Part shown: positions 18,009-26,883 of the stretch, one piece after another
How positions within the stretch are numbered: position 1 is the stretch's first letter
How the letters are laid out: every line of letters starts with the position of its first letter
Assembly: GCA_944321445.1 (NCBI GenBank)
Contig: CALULJ010000002.1
Location: forward strand, 34,601 to 98,600
Direction: 5' to 3'
Origin: an uncultured Collinsella sp.
Lineage (GTDB): Bacteria; Actinomycetota; Coriobacteriia; Coriobacteriales; Coriobacteriaceae
Length of the DNA: 64,000 nt
Translations under genes and position numbers: made by a program
Notes under the pieces: model-generated
The model's database searches: none
What the model was told of the DNA's origin: nothing
What the model saw: the letters and a program-made list of their open reading frames with translations, nothing else

Positions 18009-18538
18009 AGAAGACCTCGCTCCAGAAGAATTTCGGCACATAGATAGGAAACATCCTTAAAGGATTTACCGCGAATATCGACGGTGATGTCGGCAGCTCC
18101 CTGGTATAAGGGGCGACGATGCTCCAGCAAGCGCGCGGCGTGCTCGGCCGAGCGGAAGTCGGGGCGTGTATCGGCGCGCCGAATCTGCCGAAGCGAGTCG
18201 TCGATATCGCCGTCGAGGTACACGCAATAGCCCATAGCATGCATGAGCTCGGTGTTGCGCGGCGTTTCGATAATGCCGCCGCCGCACGAAACGAGCAGGC
18301 TGCGCTCGGACTCAAGAGACTCCAAGGCCTGGGTCTCGAGCTCGCGGAACCGCTCCTCCCCTTCCAGCTCAAAGATGCGACGCACAGAAAGCCCGCGTCT
18401 GCGCTCGACGAGCCGATCCGTATCGATGAAGCGGCGGTTGAACATGCGGCCCAGATTGCGGGCAAGCGTCGACTTGCCCGCACCTAAGAAACCGATGAAA
18501 AAGATATGATCGCATCCGCGCTTCACAGAACCCGTCAT
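18005..18538 (-). CDS. aroK: Shikimate kinase (stand-alone)
   Basis: Phosphorylates shikimate with ATP. The 177-aa protein has Walker A GFLGAGKSTLA, the substrate Asp in FIDTDRLVE, ERFRELE, SCGGGI, the lid region around TRPDFRS, and RRPLYQGAADITVD. All expected residues are present, so this is a second kinase besides the aroE-aroK fusion. The AroB-like gene overlaps its stop by 4 bases. It starts 6 bases after the yqeG stop. Confidence 0.93.
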   Translation of the reverse strand: MTGSVKRGCDHIFFIGFLGAGKSTLARNLGRMFNRRFIDTDRLVERRRGLSVRRIFELEGEERFRELETQALESLESERSLLVSCGGGIIETPRNTELMHAMGYCVYLDGDIDDSLRQIRRADTRPDFRSAEHAARLLEHRRPLYQGAADITVDIRGKSFKDVSYLCAEILLERGLL

Positions 18539-18544
18539 GAACCG

Positions 18545-19042
18545 CTACTCCTCGCAGGGAACGTTGCGAAGGGCGCGCCGCTCGAAGATTCGAAAGATCT
18601 GCGTGTACCACAGGTCCACATGGGTCTGCGGCTTGACGAGGATCGTATCGACGCCGGCAAAGTTGCCCGCCCACACGTCGGTGTAGAGCTGATCGCCGAT
18701 AAGCACAGCGGCTTCGTGGGCAACGCCCATGCGCGCAAGCGCCCGGTTGAGCGCAAATGGCAGTGGCTTGCAGGCAAAGCAGATGAAATCGAGCCCAAGC
18801 TCAGACGACGAGCGCTGAACCTGGTCCTTATGCCAGTTGTTCGAAACCATGTACAGCTTGAACCCGCGATCGCGCGCGGCGTCGAGCCACGCCAACACGG
18901 AAGCCGGCGCGGTCTTTCGGTCACGCGGCACAAGGGTGTTGTCACGGTCGAGCATGATGGCGCGCTTCCCCGAAGCCCATAGGTCATCGAGATCGATGCG
19001 CTCTACGCGAGAGACATAGCGCTTGGGCGCCCAGATGCTCAT
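18545..19042 (-). CDS. yqeG: YqeG-family HAD-IIIA phosphatase
   Basis: A 165-aa haloacid dehalogenase phosphatase. Motif I is IMLDRDNTLVP, motif II VSNN, and motif III/IV is the region KPLPFALNRAL ... VLIGDQLYTDVWAGNFAG. YqeG proteins resemble phosphatidylglycerophosphate phosphatases, but the physiological substrate in this lineage is not settled. ATG 19042 overlaps the mltG stop as ATGA. Confidence 0.86.
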   Translation of the reverse strand: MSIWAPKRYVSRVERIDLDDLWASGKRAIMLDRDNTLVPRDRKTAPASVLAWLDAARDRGFKLYMVSNNWHKDQVQRSSSELGLDFICFACKPLPFALNRALARMGVAHEAAVLIGDQLYTDVWAGNFAGVDTILVKPQTHVDLWYTQIFRIFERRALRNVPCEE

Positions 19043-20310
19043 TGCTGGGACTCCAGATACGCCTCGCGGTCCTTCTCGAACTGCTCGTAATCGGAGCTGA
19101 AGTTATGCGAGCCGTCGCCTTCGGGAGAGGCAACGTAGTATAGGTAGTCAGTCTGGGCAGGCTCAAGCGCAGCCTCGATGGAGGAAACACTCGGGCTGCA
19201 GATGGGGCCAGGGGTAAGGCCGTCATGCTTATACACGTTGTAGGGAGAGTCGATCTCAAGATCGTCGTAGGTGACGCGATCGCTCCCGCCGCCGCGCGCG
19301 TACACGATGGCGGCATCGATCTGCAGGCGCATGCCCTCGTCCAAACGGTTGTAGATAACGCTCGCGACAAGCGGACGCTCATCTGCCACGGCCGTCTCGC
19401 GCTCGACGAGCGAGGCGAGCGTGACGACCTCCTGGGCGCTCAAGCCGTTGGGCGCGGCATCGAAGTCAAGGGATGCCGTCTCGGTCTCGAACTGATCGAG
19501 CATCTGGCGAATGAGGCTGTCGGCCGTCGGCTCCTTGCCGGGATTGTACGTCTTGGGATACAGATACCCCTCGAGCGAATCGTCGTAGGCTCCCTCGAGG
19601 AACGGGTAGTCGGCAGCGTAGTTGGAGGCCTTGGCCTGCGCCAGGAACTCATCGGCCGAGATGCCGAGCGTCTCCTCGACGCGCGCAGCCGTTTGCGCCA
19701 CGGTGAGCCCCTCTTGGATGGTGAGGGTCACGCCCGTGATGTTGGGGCCGTCCACAAGCTGCTGCACAACCTCTTTCGCATCCTGACCGGTATAGAGCAG
19801 ATAGTCGCCCGGCTTTATGGCCATGGCGGCATCGAGCTCGTTCACGGCAGCATAGTATTCCTTGGGGTTATCGATAATCTGGTTCTGGGCGAGGATGGAT
19901 GCGATGTCGTCGCCCGTTGCGCCCTCGGGAATCGTCAGCTCGACCTCTTGGCCGGCCTCGACCGTTTCCCCTCCCCCAAACAAGCCGCCGATACGCGGAG
20001 CGACGACGAACGCGAGCAGGGCCACGATTGCGAGCACCGCGACGATGCCCACGATGATAGGAATCGGGCTACCGGAGCGCTTGGTCTCTTGACGAGTCCT
20101 CACACGATTAGCTGCTGCCGGACGCGCCGCTTGGGCTGCAGGCCGGCCGGAAGGGCGCTGAGCAGCCTGCGAAGCGCGAGCCGTGGTCCGTGAACCCTGT
20201 GAAGAGGAAGAGCGAAACCGCGTGCCCGGGGCACCGGTCCCCGTGGATCGAGACGTTACAGGAGTCTGTGAGGTGCGGCGGTGCGAACCGCCGGTGTTAG
20301 CGTTAGGCAC
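19039..20310 (-). CDS. mltG: Endolytic murein transglycosylase MltG
   Basis: Cleaves nascent glycan strands at the membrane and sets glycan length. It has a Ser/Thr/Ala/Arg-rich, probably disordered cytoplasmic N terminus (about 1-80), one TM helix (about 83-105) and a YceG domain outside. The catalytic Glu is in TLASLVERETAV, and YNRLDEGMRLQIDA and HDGLTPGPICSPS match the family. The likely start is GTG 20310 within the ruvX stop (AAGGG 11 bases upstream). ATG 20334 is an alternative without a clear ribosome-binding site. Confidence 0.92.
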   Translation of the reverse strand: MPNANTGGSHRRTSQTPVTSRSTGTGAPGTRFRSSSSQGSRTTARASQAAQRPSGRPAAQAARPAAANRVRTRQETKRSGSPIPIIVGIVAVLAIVALLAFVVAPRIGGLFGGGETVEAGQEVELTIPEGATGDDIASILAQNQIIDNPKEYYAAVNELDAAMAIKPGDYLLYTGQDAKEVVQQLVDGPNITGVTLTIQEGLTVAQTAARVEETLGISADEFLAQAKASNYAADYPFLEGAYDDSLEGYLYPKTYNPGKEPTADSLIRQMLDQFETETASLDFDAAPNGLSAQEVVTLASLVERETAVADERPLVASVIYNRLDEGMRLQIDAAIVYARGGGSDRVTYDDLEIDSPYNVYKHDGLTPGPICSPSVSSIEAALEPAQTDYLYYVASPEGDGSHNFSSDYEQFEKDREAYLESQQ

Positions 20311-20731
20311 TGTCGTCGTTTCCCTTCTGAGCATCGAGCCACGCCTGGAGGAACAGGGAGGCTGCAACCATATCGACCTTACCGCGCATCTTTCGCTCCG
20401 ATAGGCCCTCTGCGCGCAGGATGCGCTTGGCTTCCTGGGAGCTTAAGCGCTCATCGGTAAACTCAAGCGGCACATCGAGCGCTTTGGCAATGGAGCGCGC
20501 GGCATCCATAACGCGCTGCGCTTGCGGACCGTCCTCCCCCGAAAGCGTTTGAGGACGGCCGCATACCAGTACATCCGGCTCGTAGTCTTCCACAATCGCC
20601 CGGAAGCTCCGCGCCAAGGACAGGACCTCGGCGGCAGGGAGCACCTTGACGGGCATGGCGACCCGTCCGGAGCGGTCGGAAGCTGCGATGCCGATGCGAA
20701 CCTCGCCGATATCGAGCGCGAGCGCGACCAC
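20303..20731 (-). CDS. ruvX: Holliday junction resolvase-like RuvX/YqgF
   Basis: A 142-aa RNase H-fold nuclease of the YqgF family, involved in pre-16S rRNA 5' end processing and possibly recombination. The acidic residues are visible in LALDIGEVRIGIA, the FTDERLSSQEA segment and KVDMVAASLFLQAWLD. The start is GTG 20731, 3 bases after the alaS stop. The alaS-ruvX-mltG order is widespread among Gram-positives. Confidence 0.92.
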   Translation of the reverse strand: MVALALDIGEVRIGIAASDRSGRVAMPVKVLPAAEVLSLARSFRAIVEDYEPDVLVCGRPQTLSGEDGPQAQRVMDAARSIAKALDVPLEFTDERLSSQEAKRILRAEGLSERKMRGKVDMVAASLFLQAWLDAQKGNDDSA

Positions 20732-20734
20732 GGT

Positions 20735-23392
20735 TTAGAGTCCCAGGTGCGCGCGGGCGGCATCGAGCGCGGCAGGGATGCCCGAAGCGTCCTTACCGCC
20801 GGCCTGGGCCATGGCCGGGCGACCGCCGCCGCGGCCATCGACATGCGGAGCGATGGTCTTGATGACGTCACCAGCCTTGAACCCGGCTGCGACCGCATCG
20901 TCAGTGGCGGCTGCCAGCAGCGCAGGCGTGCCCTTCTCGGTCACCGTCGCAAGCACGCAAGCGACCGGGCCGTCAACCTTGGCGCGAACGGTATCCCACA
21001 CGTTGCGGAGCTCGGAGCCCTCGAGGCCGGCAAGCTGAGCGATAACGACCTTGTACGAACCGGTGTCGACGGCGCCCTGAACAGCCTGAGCGATAGCATC
21101 GGAAGAGCCGCCCGTAAGGGCAGCCTTAAGCTTCTGGTTGGCGTCGTGCAGGTTCTGCTGCAGCGAGGCGATGCGGTCGCATACCTCGTCGTCGCGGCAC
21201 TTGAGTGCGGCCGCGGCGCTGGCGAGCGCACGCTCCTTGCCCTCGAGGTACTCCATGGCGCCCATGCTCGTCACCGCTTCGATGCGGCGAACGTTCGAGC
21301 CGGTGGAGGACTCGGAGACGATGCGGAACAGACCGATCTCGGCCGTGTTGCGCGCATGCGTGCCGCCGCAGAGCTCGCGGGAGAACGGCTGGTCCTCCTC
21401 GCCCACGGACACAACGCGCACAACGTCGCCGTACTTCTCGCCGAACAGGGCGACGGCGCCGGACGCCTTGGCCTCATCGATACCCATGACATGGGTCACG
21501 ATGGGCTTAGAAGCGAAAATCTGGTCGTTCACGATGCTCTCGATGCGCTTGAGCTCATCGGTCGTGACGGCCTCGAAATGTGTGAAGTCGAAGCGCAAGC
21601 GGTGCTCATCGAGCTGGGAGCCGGCTTGGTTCACGTGGCTGCCCAGAACCTGCTTGAGCGCGGCGTCCAGCAGGTGCGTCGCCGTGTGGTTGCGACGGAT
21701 GAGCTCGCGGCGGCGGATATCGATGGCGGCAAATACCGTATCGCCCACGGAAACCGTGCCCTCACCGATCACGCCGTGATGCGCATAGAGGCCGTGGTGC
21801 GCACGCGTATCGGTGACGTGCATGGCGGAAGCAGCCGTCGCAAACGAGCCGGTGTCGCCGACCTGACCGCCCATCTCGGCGTAGAACGGCGTGCGATCGA
21901 GCACGATGTCGACCTCCTGGCCAGCATCGGCGTGCGAGACCTGCTCGCCGTTGGCAACGATAGCAAGGACGCGAGCGTCGTCGACGCTGTTGGCGTCATA
22001 GCCGATGAACTCGGTGGCGGCAATCGTATCGGTGAGCTCGACCCACACATCGCTGAAGGTGCCCCAGGCGTCGCCCTTGACGTTGGCGCGAGCGCGCTCG
22101 CGTTGCGCCTCCATTTCACGGTTGAAGCCCTCGATATCGACATCGTGGCCTGCACCACCGGCGATCTCGACGGTCAGGTCGATGGGGAATCCGAAGGTGT
22201 CGTGCAGCATGAAGGCAGACGCGCCGTCGAGCACCTCGCCATCGCCGAGCTTGGCAAGCGCCTCGTCGAGGTACACGCGGCCGTTGTCGAGCGTCGTGGA
22301 GAAACGCTCTTCCTCGGCCTTGACGATGCCGCGCACGAGCTCGACGTTCTTGGTGAGCTCAGGATAGGCATCGCCCATGAGCTCGTTGACGCGCTCGATG
22401 AAGCGCACGAGGAACGGGCCCTCGACGCCCAGCAGGCGGCCGTGGAAGACGGCACGGCGCAGCAGGCGGCGCAGCACGTAGCCGCGACCCTCGTTACCCG
22501 GCAGAATGCCGTCGGAAATCATGAAGTCGACCGAGCGCGCGTGGTCGGCAATAATGCGCAGGCTTCGGCTCGGCCCCTCATAGTCATCGCTCACATAGGA
22601 CACGCCGGAGATCTCCTCGCCCAAGCGGATGAGGCCCTGCATGATGTCGCTGTCGAAAAACGAGGTCTTGCCCTGCATGATCGCGCTCATGCGCTCAAGG
22701 CCCATACCGGTGTCGAGGTTGCGATGGGGCAGCTCGGGCATGGAGCCGTCCTCCTGGCGGTCGAACTGCGTGAACACGAGGTTCCAGTACTCAAGGAAGC
22801 GGTCGCAATCGCAGCCGGGAGCGCAGTCGGGACGGCCGCAGCCGACGTCTTCGCCCATGTCGTAGTAGATCTCGGAGCACGGGCCGCACGGACCGGTGGG
22901 ACCGGCCGCCCAGAAGTTATCGTCTTCGCCCAGACGGGAGATGTGGCTCTCCTCGACACCGAGCGAGCGCCAGATGTCATAGGTCTCATCGTCATCGGTG
23001 AAGACGGTGAAGTACAGGCGCTCGATGGGCAGCTTGAACACCTGCGTGGAGAGCTCGAGCGCCCAAGCGCAGGCCTGCTCCTTCGACACGCCGCCGAAGG
23101 AGAAGTTGCCGAGCATCTCGAAGAACGAGGCGTGACGACCGTCACAGCCGATGATGTCGATGTCGTTCGTGCGGACGCACTTCTGGCACGAGGTCGCACC
23201 GATCTCGTGCATGGTCTTTTTGCCCTGGTAGTACTGCTTGAACTGGTTCATGCCCGCGTTGGCGAGCAGAAGCGACGGGTCGTCGGGCACAAGCGAGGAG
23301 CTGGGGAACAGCTTGCAGCCGCGATCCTCGAAAAACTTCAGGAACGAAGAGCGAATCTCCGCGGTGGTCATGGTCGGGTGTTCAGCACTCAT
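20735..23392 (-). CDS. alaS: Alanyl-tRNA synthetase
   Basis: Charges tRNA-Ala. The 885-aa protein has the class II catalytic domain (STAEIRSSFLKFF-like N terminus, LLANAGMNQFK, HASFFEMLGNFSFG), the editing domain with HTATHLL and CGGTHARNT zinc/editing motifs (about 560-680), and the C-Ala oligomerisation domain (GGGRPAMAQAGGKD near the end). ATG 23392 has AGGAG 8 bases upstream; an open frame extends 15 codons further. It is first in the cluster running to recN. Confidence 0.97.
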   Translation of the reverse strand: MSAEHPTMTTAEIRSSFLKFFEDRGCKLFPSSSLVPDDPSLLLANAGMNQFKQYYQGKKTMHEIGATSCQKCVRTNDIDIIGCDGRHASFFEMLGNFSFGGVSKEQACAWALELSTQVFKLPIERLYFTVFTDDDETYDIWRSLGVEESHISRLGEDDNFWAAGPTGPCGPCSEIYYDMGEDVGCGRPDCAPGCDCDRFLEYWNLVFTQFDRQEDGSMPELPHRNLDTGMGLERMSAIMQGKTSFFDSDIMQGLIRLGEEISGVSYVSDDYEGPSRSLRIIADHARSVDFMISDGILPGNEGRGYVLRRLLRRAVFHGRLLGVEGPFLVRFIERVNELMGDAYPELTKNVELVRGIVKAEEERFSTTLDNGRVYLDEALAKLGDGEVLDGASAFMLHDTFGFPIDLTVEIAGGAGHDVDIEGFNREMEAQRERARANVKGDAWGTFSDVWVELTDTIAATEFIGYDANSVDDARVLAIVANGEQVSHADAGQEVDIVLDRTPFYAEMGGQVGDTGSFATAASAMHVTDTRAHHGLYAHHGVIGEGTVSVGDTVFAAIDIRRRELIRRNHTATHLLDAALKQVLGSHVNQAGSQLDEHRLRFDFTHFEAVTTDELKRIESIVNDQIFASKPIVTHVMGIDEAKASGAVALFGEKYGDVVRVVSVGEEDQPFSRELCGGTHARNTAEIGLFRIVSESSTGSNVRRIEAVTSMGAMEYLEGKERALASAAAALKCRDDEVCDRIASLQQNLHDANQKLKAALTGGSSDAIAQAVQGAVDTGSYKVVIAQLAGLEGSELRNVWDTVRAKVDGPVACVLATVTEKGTPALLAAATDDAVAAGFKAGDVIKTIAPHVDGRGGGRPAMAQAGGKDASGIPAALDAARAHLGL

Positions 23393-23519
23393 GTGGCTAT
23401 CTCCTAGGTTCTGTGCATAAGACAGGCGTAAACGCACCTAGGATAGCAGACCTTGCGCGCAAGCGATGTCGCATTGAGCGGGCAGCACGGTATATGCAGA
23501 TGCACGAAGCGCGTGCGAG

Positions 23520-24944
23520 CTACGAGGCGTCCCGCTCATCATCGGGAGCAGCGTCCTCGGGGTTCTGATCGTCTTTGGTGGCGTTCGTCGCATCGCCGCC
23601 GGCAAAGGGAATCCGAAACAGGCTTGCTGCGTTCGCGTCGATGCTCGGGAGCTTAACCCAGGGGTTCTCGAGCTCCGGCTTGGGAACCGCCGTGGCATCG
23701 GGCACCACGTCGTCGGTGAGCAGCTCGGAGTCGGCCACAAAGCTGTCATCGCCCAGCGCATCGAAGGCCGGGACGGGGTTTCCAGCCTCGTCGCGATACG
23801 GCGTGCCGCGGAAGATGGCACCGTGGTAGTCAACGAGCTGACGCTTCGTACTCTTCTCGAAATAGAAGATGAACAAGCCCTTCAATGCAGCGCACAGGGG
23901 AATGGCGACGACCATGCCGAGCGGCCCCATGAGTGACGAGCCGATGACGATAGCGGCAAGGCTCATGGCGGGATGCACCTGGACGGTGGATTGCATGACC
24001 TTGGGGCTCAAGACGTTGTCGGTAAGGTTTTGCGCGATGACGACGATCACAAGCGTCCAGATGGCAAGAGCGGGGCCATAGAACAGTGCGATGACGACCG
24101 CGATAAGCGCCGAGAACCAGGGACCGATAACGGGGATGAGGTGGAAGATGCCCGTAAGCACACCCATGAGACCGGCATACGGATGCCCTGCGATAAGCAG
24201 ACCGACGAACACGAGCACGCCGTTGATGACCGACGTGATGATCATGCTGCGCATGTAGCCGCCCACAGAGCGCGAAAGAATGGCGACGATGAAGCGGTAA
24301 TCGTCCTCTTTGCTCTCCCCTAACGCAAAGCCGATCTCACCGTGGATCTTGGGGTAATCGCATGCAAGCCAGTATGCAAGGACAAGTCCCAAGAACACGA
24401 TGAACATCGTGTTGGCAAAGCTGCTGATGGCAGGCATGACGCCGCGCCCCAAGTTGGCCGCAAGGTCGGTCACGAATGTCGTGGCGGTGTGTTGGAGCGA
24501 GAGCAGCAGATCGTTCAAGCCGCTGAACATATCGCTCGTGGTGAGCGAGCGGAAGTTGCTCATGAGGTCCTGGATCATGATCGAAAGCGACGAGAAGTAG
24601 CGCGGCATCTGGTTCAAGACGTCGACGAACTGATCAATGAACATGGGCAGCAGCATCGTGATGAGCAGCGCGATGACGGCGATGACCACGATGAGGCCCA
24701 CGAGGGCGCCGATGCTGCGCGGCACGCCCTTGTGCTCGAGCGCGTTGACGATGGGCGCCTCGACGAAGGCTATGAGTGAGCCGACCGCCAAAAAAACCAC
24801 CACCGGGGCGAGCACCCCGACAACGTTCAGCAGCATCGCACCGATGATGAGAACTCCCACCACCGACCAGATGCGCAGGGTCATGAGCTTGGTATCGCGG
24901 AGGCTCCGGTCGACGCGGTGCCCCGGGTTGGTCTGAGCGGTCAT
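23520..24944 (-). CDS. AI-2E family transporter
   Basis: A 474-aa polytopic membrane protein of the AI-2E/PerM family. About eight hydrophobic segments lie between residues 25 and 365, including the family motif region HLIPVIGPWFSALIAVVIAL. A roughly 100-residue acidic, Pro-rich cytoplasmic tail follows. Substrates vary across the family (autoinducer-2 or Na+/H+ and small molecules), so none is assigned. Its ATG overlaps the sigma-factor stop by 4 bases, giving co-expression with that regulator. Confidence 0.85.
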   Translation of the reverse strand: MTAQTNPGHRVDRSLRDTKLMTLRIWSVVGVLIIGAMLLNVVGVLAPVVVFLAVGSLIAFVEAPIVNALEHKGVPRSIGALVGLIVVIAVIALLITMLLPMFIDQFVDVLNQMPRYFSSLSIMIQDLMSNFRSLTTSDMFSGLNDLLLSLQHTATTFVTDLAANLGRGVMPAISSFANTMFIVFLGLVLAYWLACDYPKIHGEIGFALGESKEDDYRFIVAILSRSVGGYMRSMIITSVINGVLVFVGLLIAGHPYAGLMGVLTGIFHLIPVIGPWFSALIAVVIALFYGPALAIWTLVIVVIAQNLTDNVLSPKVMQSTVQVHPAMSLAAIVIGSSLMGPLGMVVAIPLCAALKGLFIFYFEKSTKRQLVDYHGAIFRGTPYRDEAGNPVPAFDALGDDSFVADSELLTDDVVPDATAVPKPELENPWVKLPSIDANAASLFRIPFAGGDATNATKDDQNPEDAAPDDERDAS

Positions 24945-25732
24945 CGCTTCCCCATGACTCCTTCGGGATCAATCTTGTCCTGAATCTTTTTCAGCGTGCG
25001 GCGCAGCAGGCGCGAAACCTGCACCTGGGACACGCCGAGCTTCTCGGCGATCTCGATCTGCGTCATACCCTTGACGAAGCGCATCTCGATCACCTCGCGC
25101 TCGCGAGGCGAGAAGCCCTTGAGCGCCTCTTCGATAACCAAGCGGTCATCTGTGAAGGTGAGCGCACTGTCTTCATCGGCATACCGATCAAGAACCGATG
25201 GAGTGTCCTCGGAATCCGTGCTACCAGGAGCCTCCAGCGGTACGGATGAATACGCGGACGATGATTCCATGGCCTCGAGCACTTCGTCCGCCGAAACGCC
25301 AAGGTAATCGGAGATTTCCTCGACGGTGGGTGAACGCTGAAGCTGCGTGGTGAGCGTATCGGTTGCCTGATTCACCTTGGCGGAAAGCTCTTGAAGACGA
25401 CGCGGCACGCGAACGCTCCACCCCTTGTCGCGGAAGTGACGCTTGATCTCACCCAAAATGGTGGGCGTGGCATACGTGGTGAACTCGAGCCCACGATCGG
25501 GATCAAAACGATCGATCGCTTTCAGCAAGCCCAGATAACCAACTTGCATGAGGTCATCGAGCGGCTCACCGCGATTCTTGAATTTATTAGCGAGGAATCG
25601 AACAAGGTTCAGATGGGACATGACGAGTTTCTCGCGCGCATCCATATCGCCGTTCTCTTTGTAGCGACGAAACAGCTCGTGCGTTTTCTCTTTATCCCAT
25701 GCCGCCTTGCCCGAAGCGGTCTTTTCTGCCAT
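24941..25732 (-). CDS. SigB/SigF-type RNA polymerase sigma factor
   Basis: A 263-aa group 3 sigma factor with region 2 (HLNLVRFLANKF, MQVGYLGLLKAIDRFD, FTTYATPTILGEIKRHFRDK), region 3 (LQRSPTVEEISDYLG) and region 4 (GFSPREREVIEMRFVKGMTQIEIAEKLGVSQVQVSRL). It resembles the stress/sporulation SigB-SigF class. ATG 25732 shares one base with the stop of the upstream anti-sigma-like gene (TAATG), the classical arrangement for an anti-sigma/sigma pair. AI-2E transporter follows. Confidence 0.9.
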   Translation of the reverse strand: MAEKTASGKAAWDKEKTHELFRRYKENGDMDAREKLVMSHLNLVRFLANKFKNRGEPLDDLMQVGYLGLLKAIDRFDPDRGLEFTTYATPTILGEIKRHFRDKGWSVRVPRRLQELSAKVNQATDTLTTQLQRSPTVEEISDYLGVSADEVLEAMESSSAYSSVPLEAPGSTDSEDTPSVLDRYADEDSALTFTDDRLVIEEALKGFSPREREVIEMRFVKGMTQIEIAEKLGVSQVQVSRLLRRTLKKIQDKIDPEGVMGKR

Positions 25733-26112
25733 TACACATCTGCTTTCAAGGTGAGGGAAAGCGCAGAGGGTGCGGATCGTTTCTCGTACGAATCGCACAC
25801 GGCGCCAAGAATAAGGTCTGCATACGCTGCCGTCTCGGACGCGGAGCCCGCGTCATCAAAATCGAAGTCGCCAAGCTCAAACGTCATGCAAACCTGCTGC
25901 GCATCGACATCGAATCGGATGGGAAGCTCGCACGAAGGCCGTACGGAGCAGGCATAGATGAAGGCCTCTTCTGCCGCCATGCGAATATCCTCGACGCGAT
26001 CGACAGACATGGAGCTCAGCATAGCCACGTTTGCGGCCGTCATGCGTACCAGGCGAGCAAGACGCGGGTCAGCCGAAACACTCAGGCTGATGGAATGGGA
26101 TGCGTTAGTCAT
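25732..26112 (-). CDS. RsbW/SpoIIAB-like anti-sigma protein, ATP site altered
   Basis: A 126-aa protein with the size and context of an anti-sigma serine kinase. The helix VEDIRMAAEEAFIYACSV aligns with the GHKL N-box (SEAVTNAV type), but the Mg-binding Asn is Tyr. The DxGxG loop is replaced by LGDFDFDDAG. It may bind the sigma factor without ATP-driven phosphorylation. ATG 26112 has AGGAGGG upstream. It overlaps the DUF948-like gene by 8 bases and the sigma factor by one base. No anti-anti-sigma gene is visible. Confidence 0.7.
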   Translation of the reverse strand: MTNASHSISLSVSADPRLARLVRMTAANVAMLSSMSVDRVEDIRMAAEEAFIYACSVRPSCELPIRFDVDAQQVCMTFELGDFDFDDAGSASETAAYADLILGAVCDSYEKRSAPSALSLTLKADV

Positions 26113-26737
26113 CGCTGCCCTCCTGTACGGAATCTGACGGCTTAGCGCCATACGTGTAGTAGCTACGAGTGGGATGCCCGTTGTGCGCCCCCTGATTTTC
26201 ATCGGCCTGTGCAGGCACTTCGGACTCGCCCTGAGGCTCTTCAGGCACATCGGCTTCCGTGGTTTCGGTCAGGGTGCGCTCCCCCGTCGTGTTCTCTTCA
26301 CGATGGCGATTGAGCAAGCGCTGGACCTTCTCCGAGGCGGCAGACGCGATACCGGAAACGGCTCCGGACGCAGACGACATGCTTCCGGTCACCTCGGAGA
26401 CATCGCGGAGCACGCCGTTGACCTCGATGAGGTCGGCAGAGAGCGCCTCGGCGGCGATGGAGCCCTGGCGAAGGAGCGGCTCCACTTGGGTCAGGGCGGG
26501 CTGAAGCTCCTCGAGGGATGCATCCAGCTTGGCCATGACCGGCTTCACATCGGTCAGCGTCTCATCGAGATGCTCGATGACGGGTTTCGTTTGCGCAATG
26601 GTGTCGTTGATGCTGCCAACGGTCTTATCGAGCGAGTCAACCGTTGACCGCGCACGGCGCAGCACGAGCGCAAGCTCAATAACCGCCCATATGGCAACGA
26701 GAGCAAGGACGATCAAAACGATCTGGAGCGGATCCAT
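26105..26737 (-). CDS. DUF948-like membrane-anchored coiled-coil protein
   Basis: A 210-aa protein with one N-terminal TM helix (about 5-25). A long amphipathic heptad region follows (about 28-110, SVDSLDKTVGSINDTIAQT onward), typical of DUF948-like proteins. A Glu/Thr-rich tail ends it. Function unknown. It leads the cluster with the anti-sigma and sigma genes, so it could be part of envelope-stress sensing (inference). ATG 26737 has AGGAGG 6 bases upstream. Confidence 0.75.
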   Translation of the reverse strand: MDPLQIVLIVLALVAIWAVIELALVLRRARSTVDSLDKTVGSINDTIAQTKPVIEHLDETLTDVKPVMAKLDASLEELQPALTQVEPLLRQGSIAAEALSADLIEVNGVLRDVSEVTGSMSSASGAVSGIASAASEKVQRLLNRHREENTTGERTLTETTEADVPEEPQGESEVPAQADENQGAHNGHPTRSYYTYGAKPSDSVQEGSDD

Positions 26738-26883
26738 GGTGCCTCCTGACGAGGTTGAATGTTCGTATAGCGCATGTTCGCAAAGCACAACGCTTCTTCC
26801 ATACTACCCGTAGCACGCGGTCTCATGCCAAAAAAGGTTCGCCCGCAACCGTGCCGATGCAAACACCACGGTTGTCTCGAGCG

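Noticed and set aside
20522..23407. A 961-codon open frame on the + strand.
   Set aside because: It is exactly antisense to alaS, has no family similarity or ribosome-binding site, and is explained by high-GC third positions.
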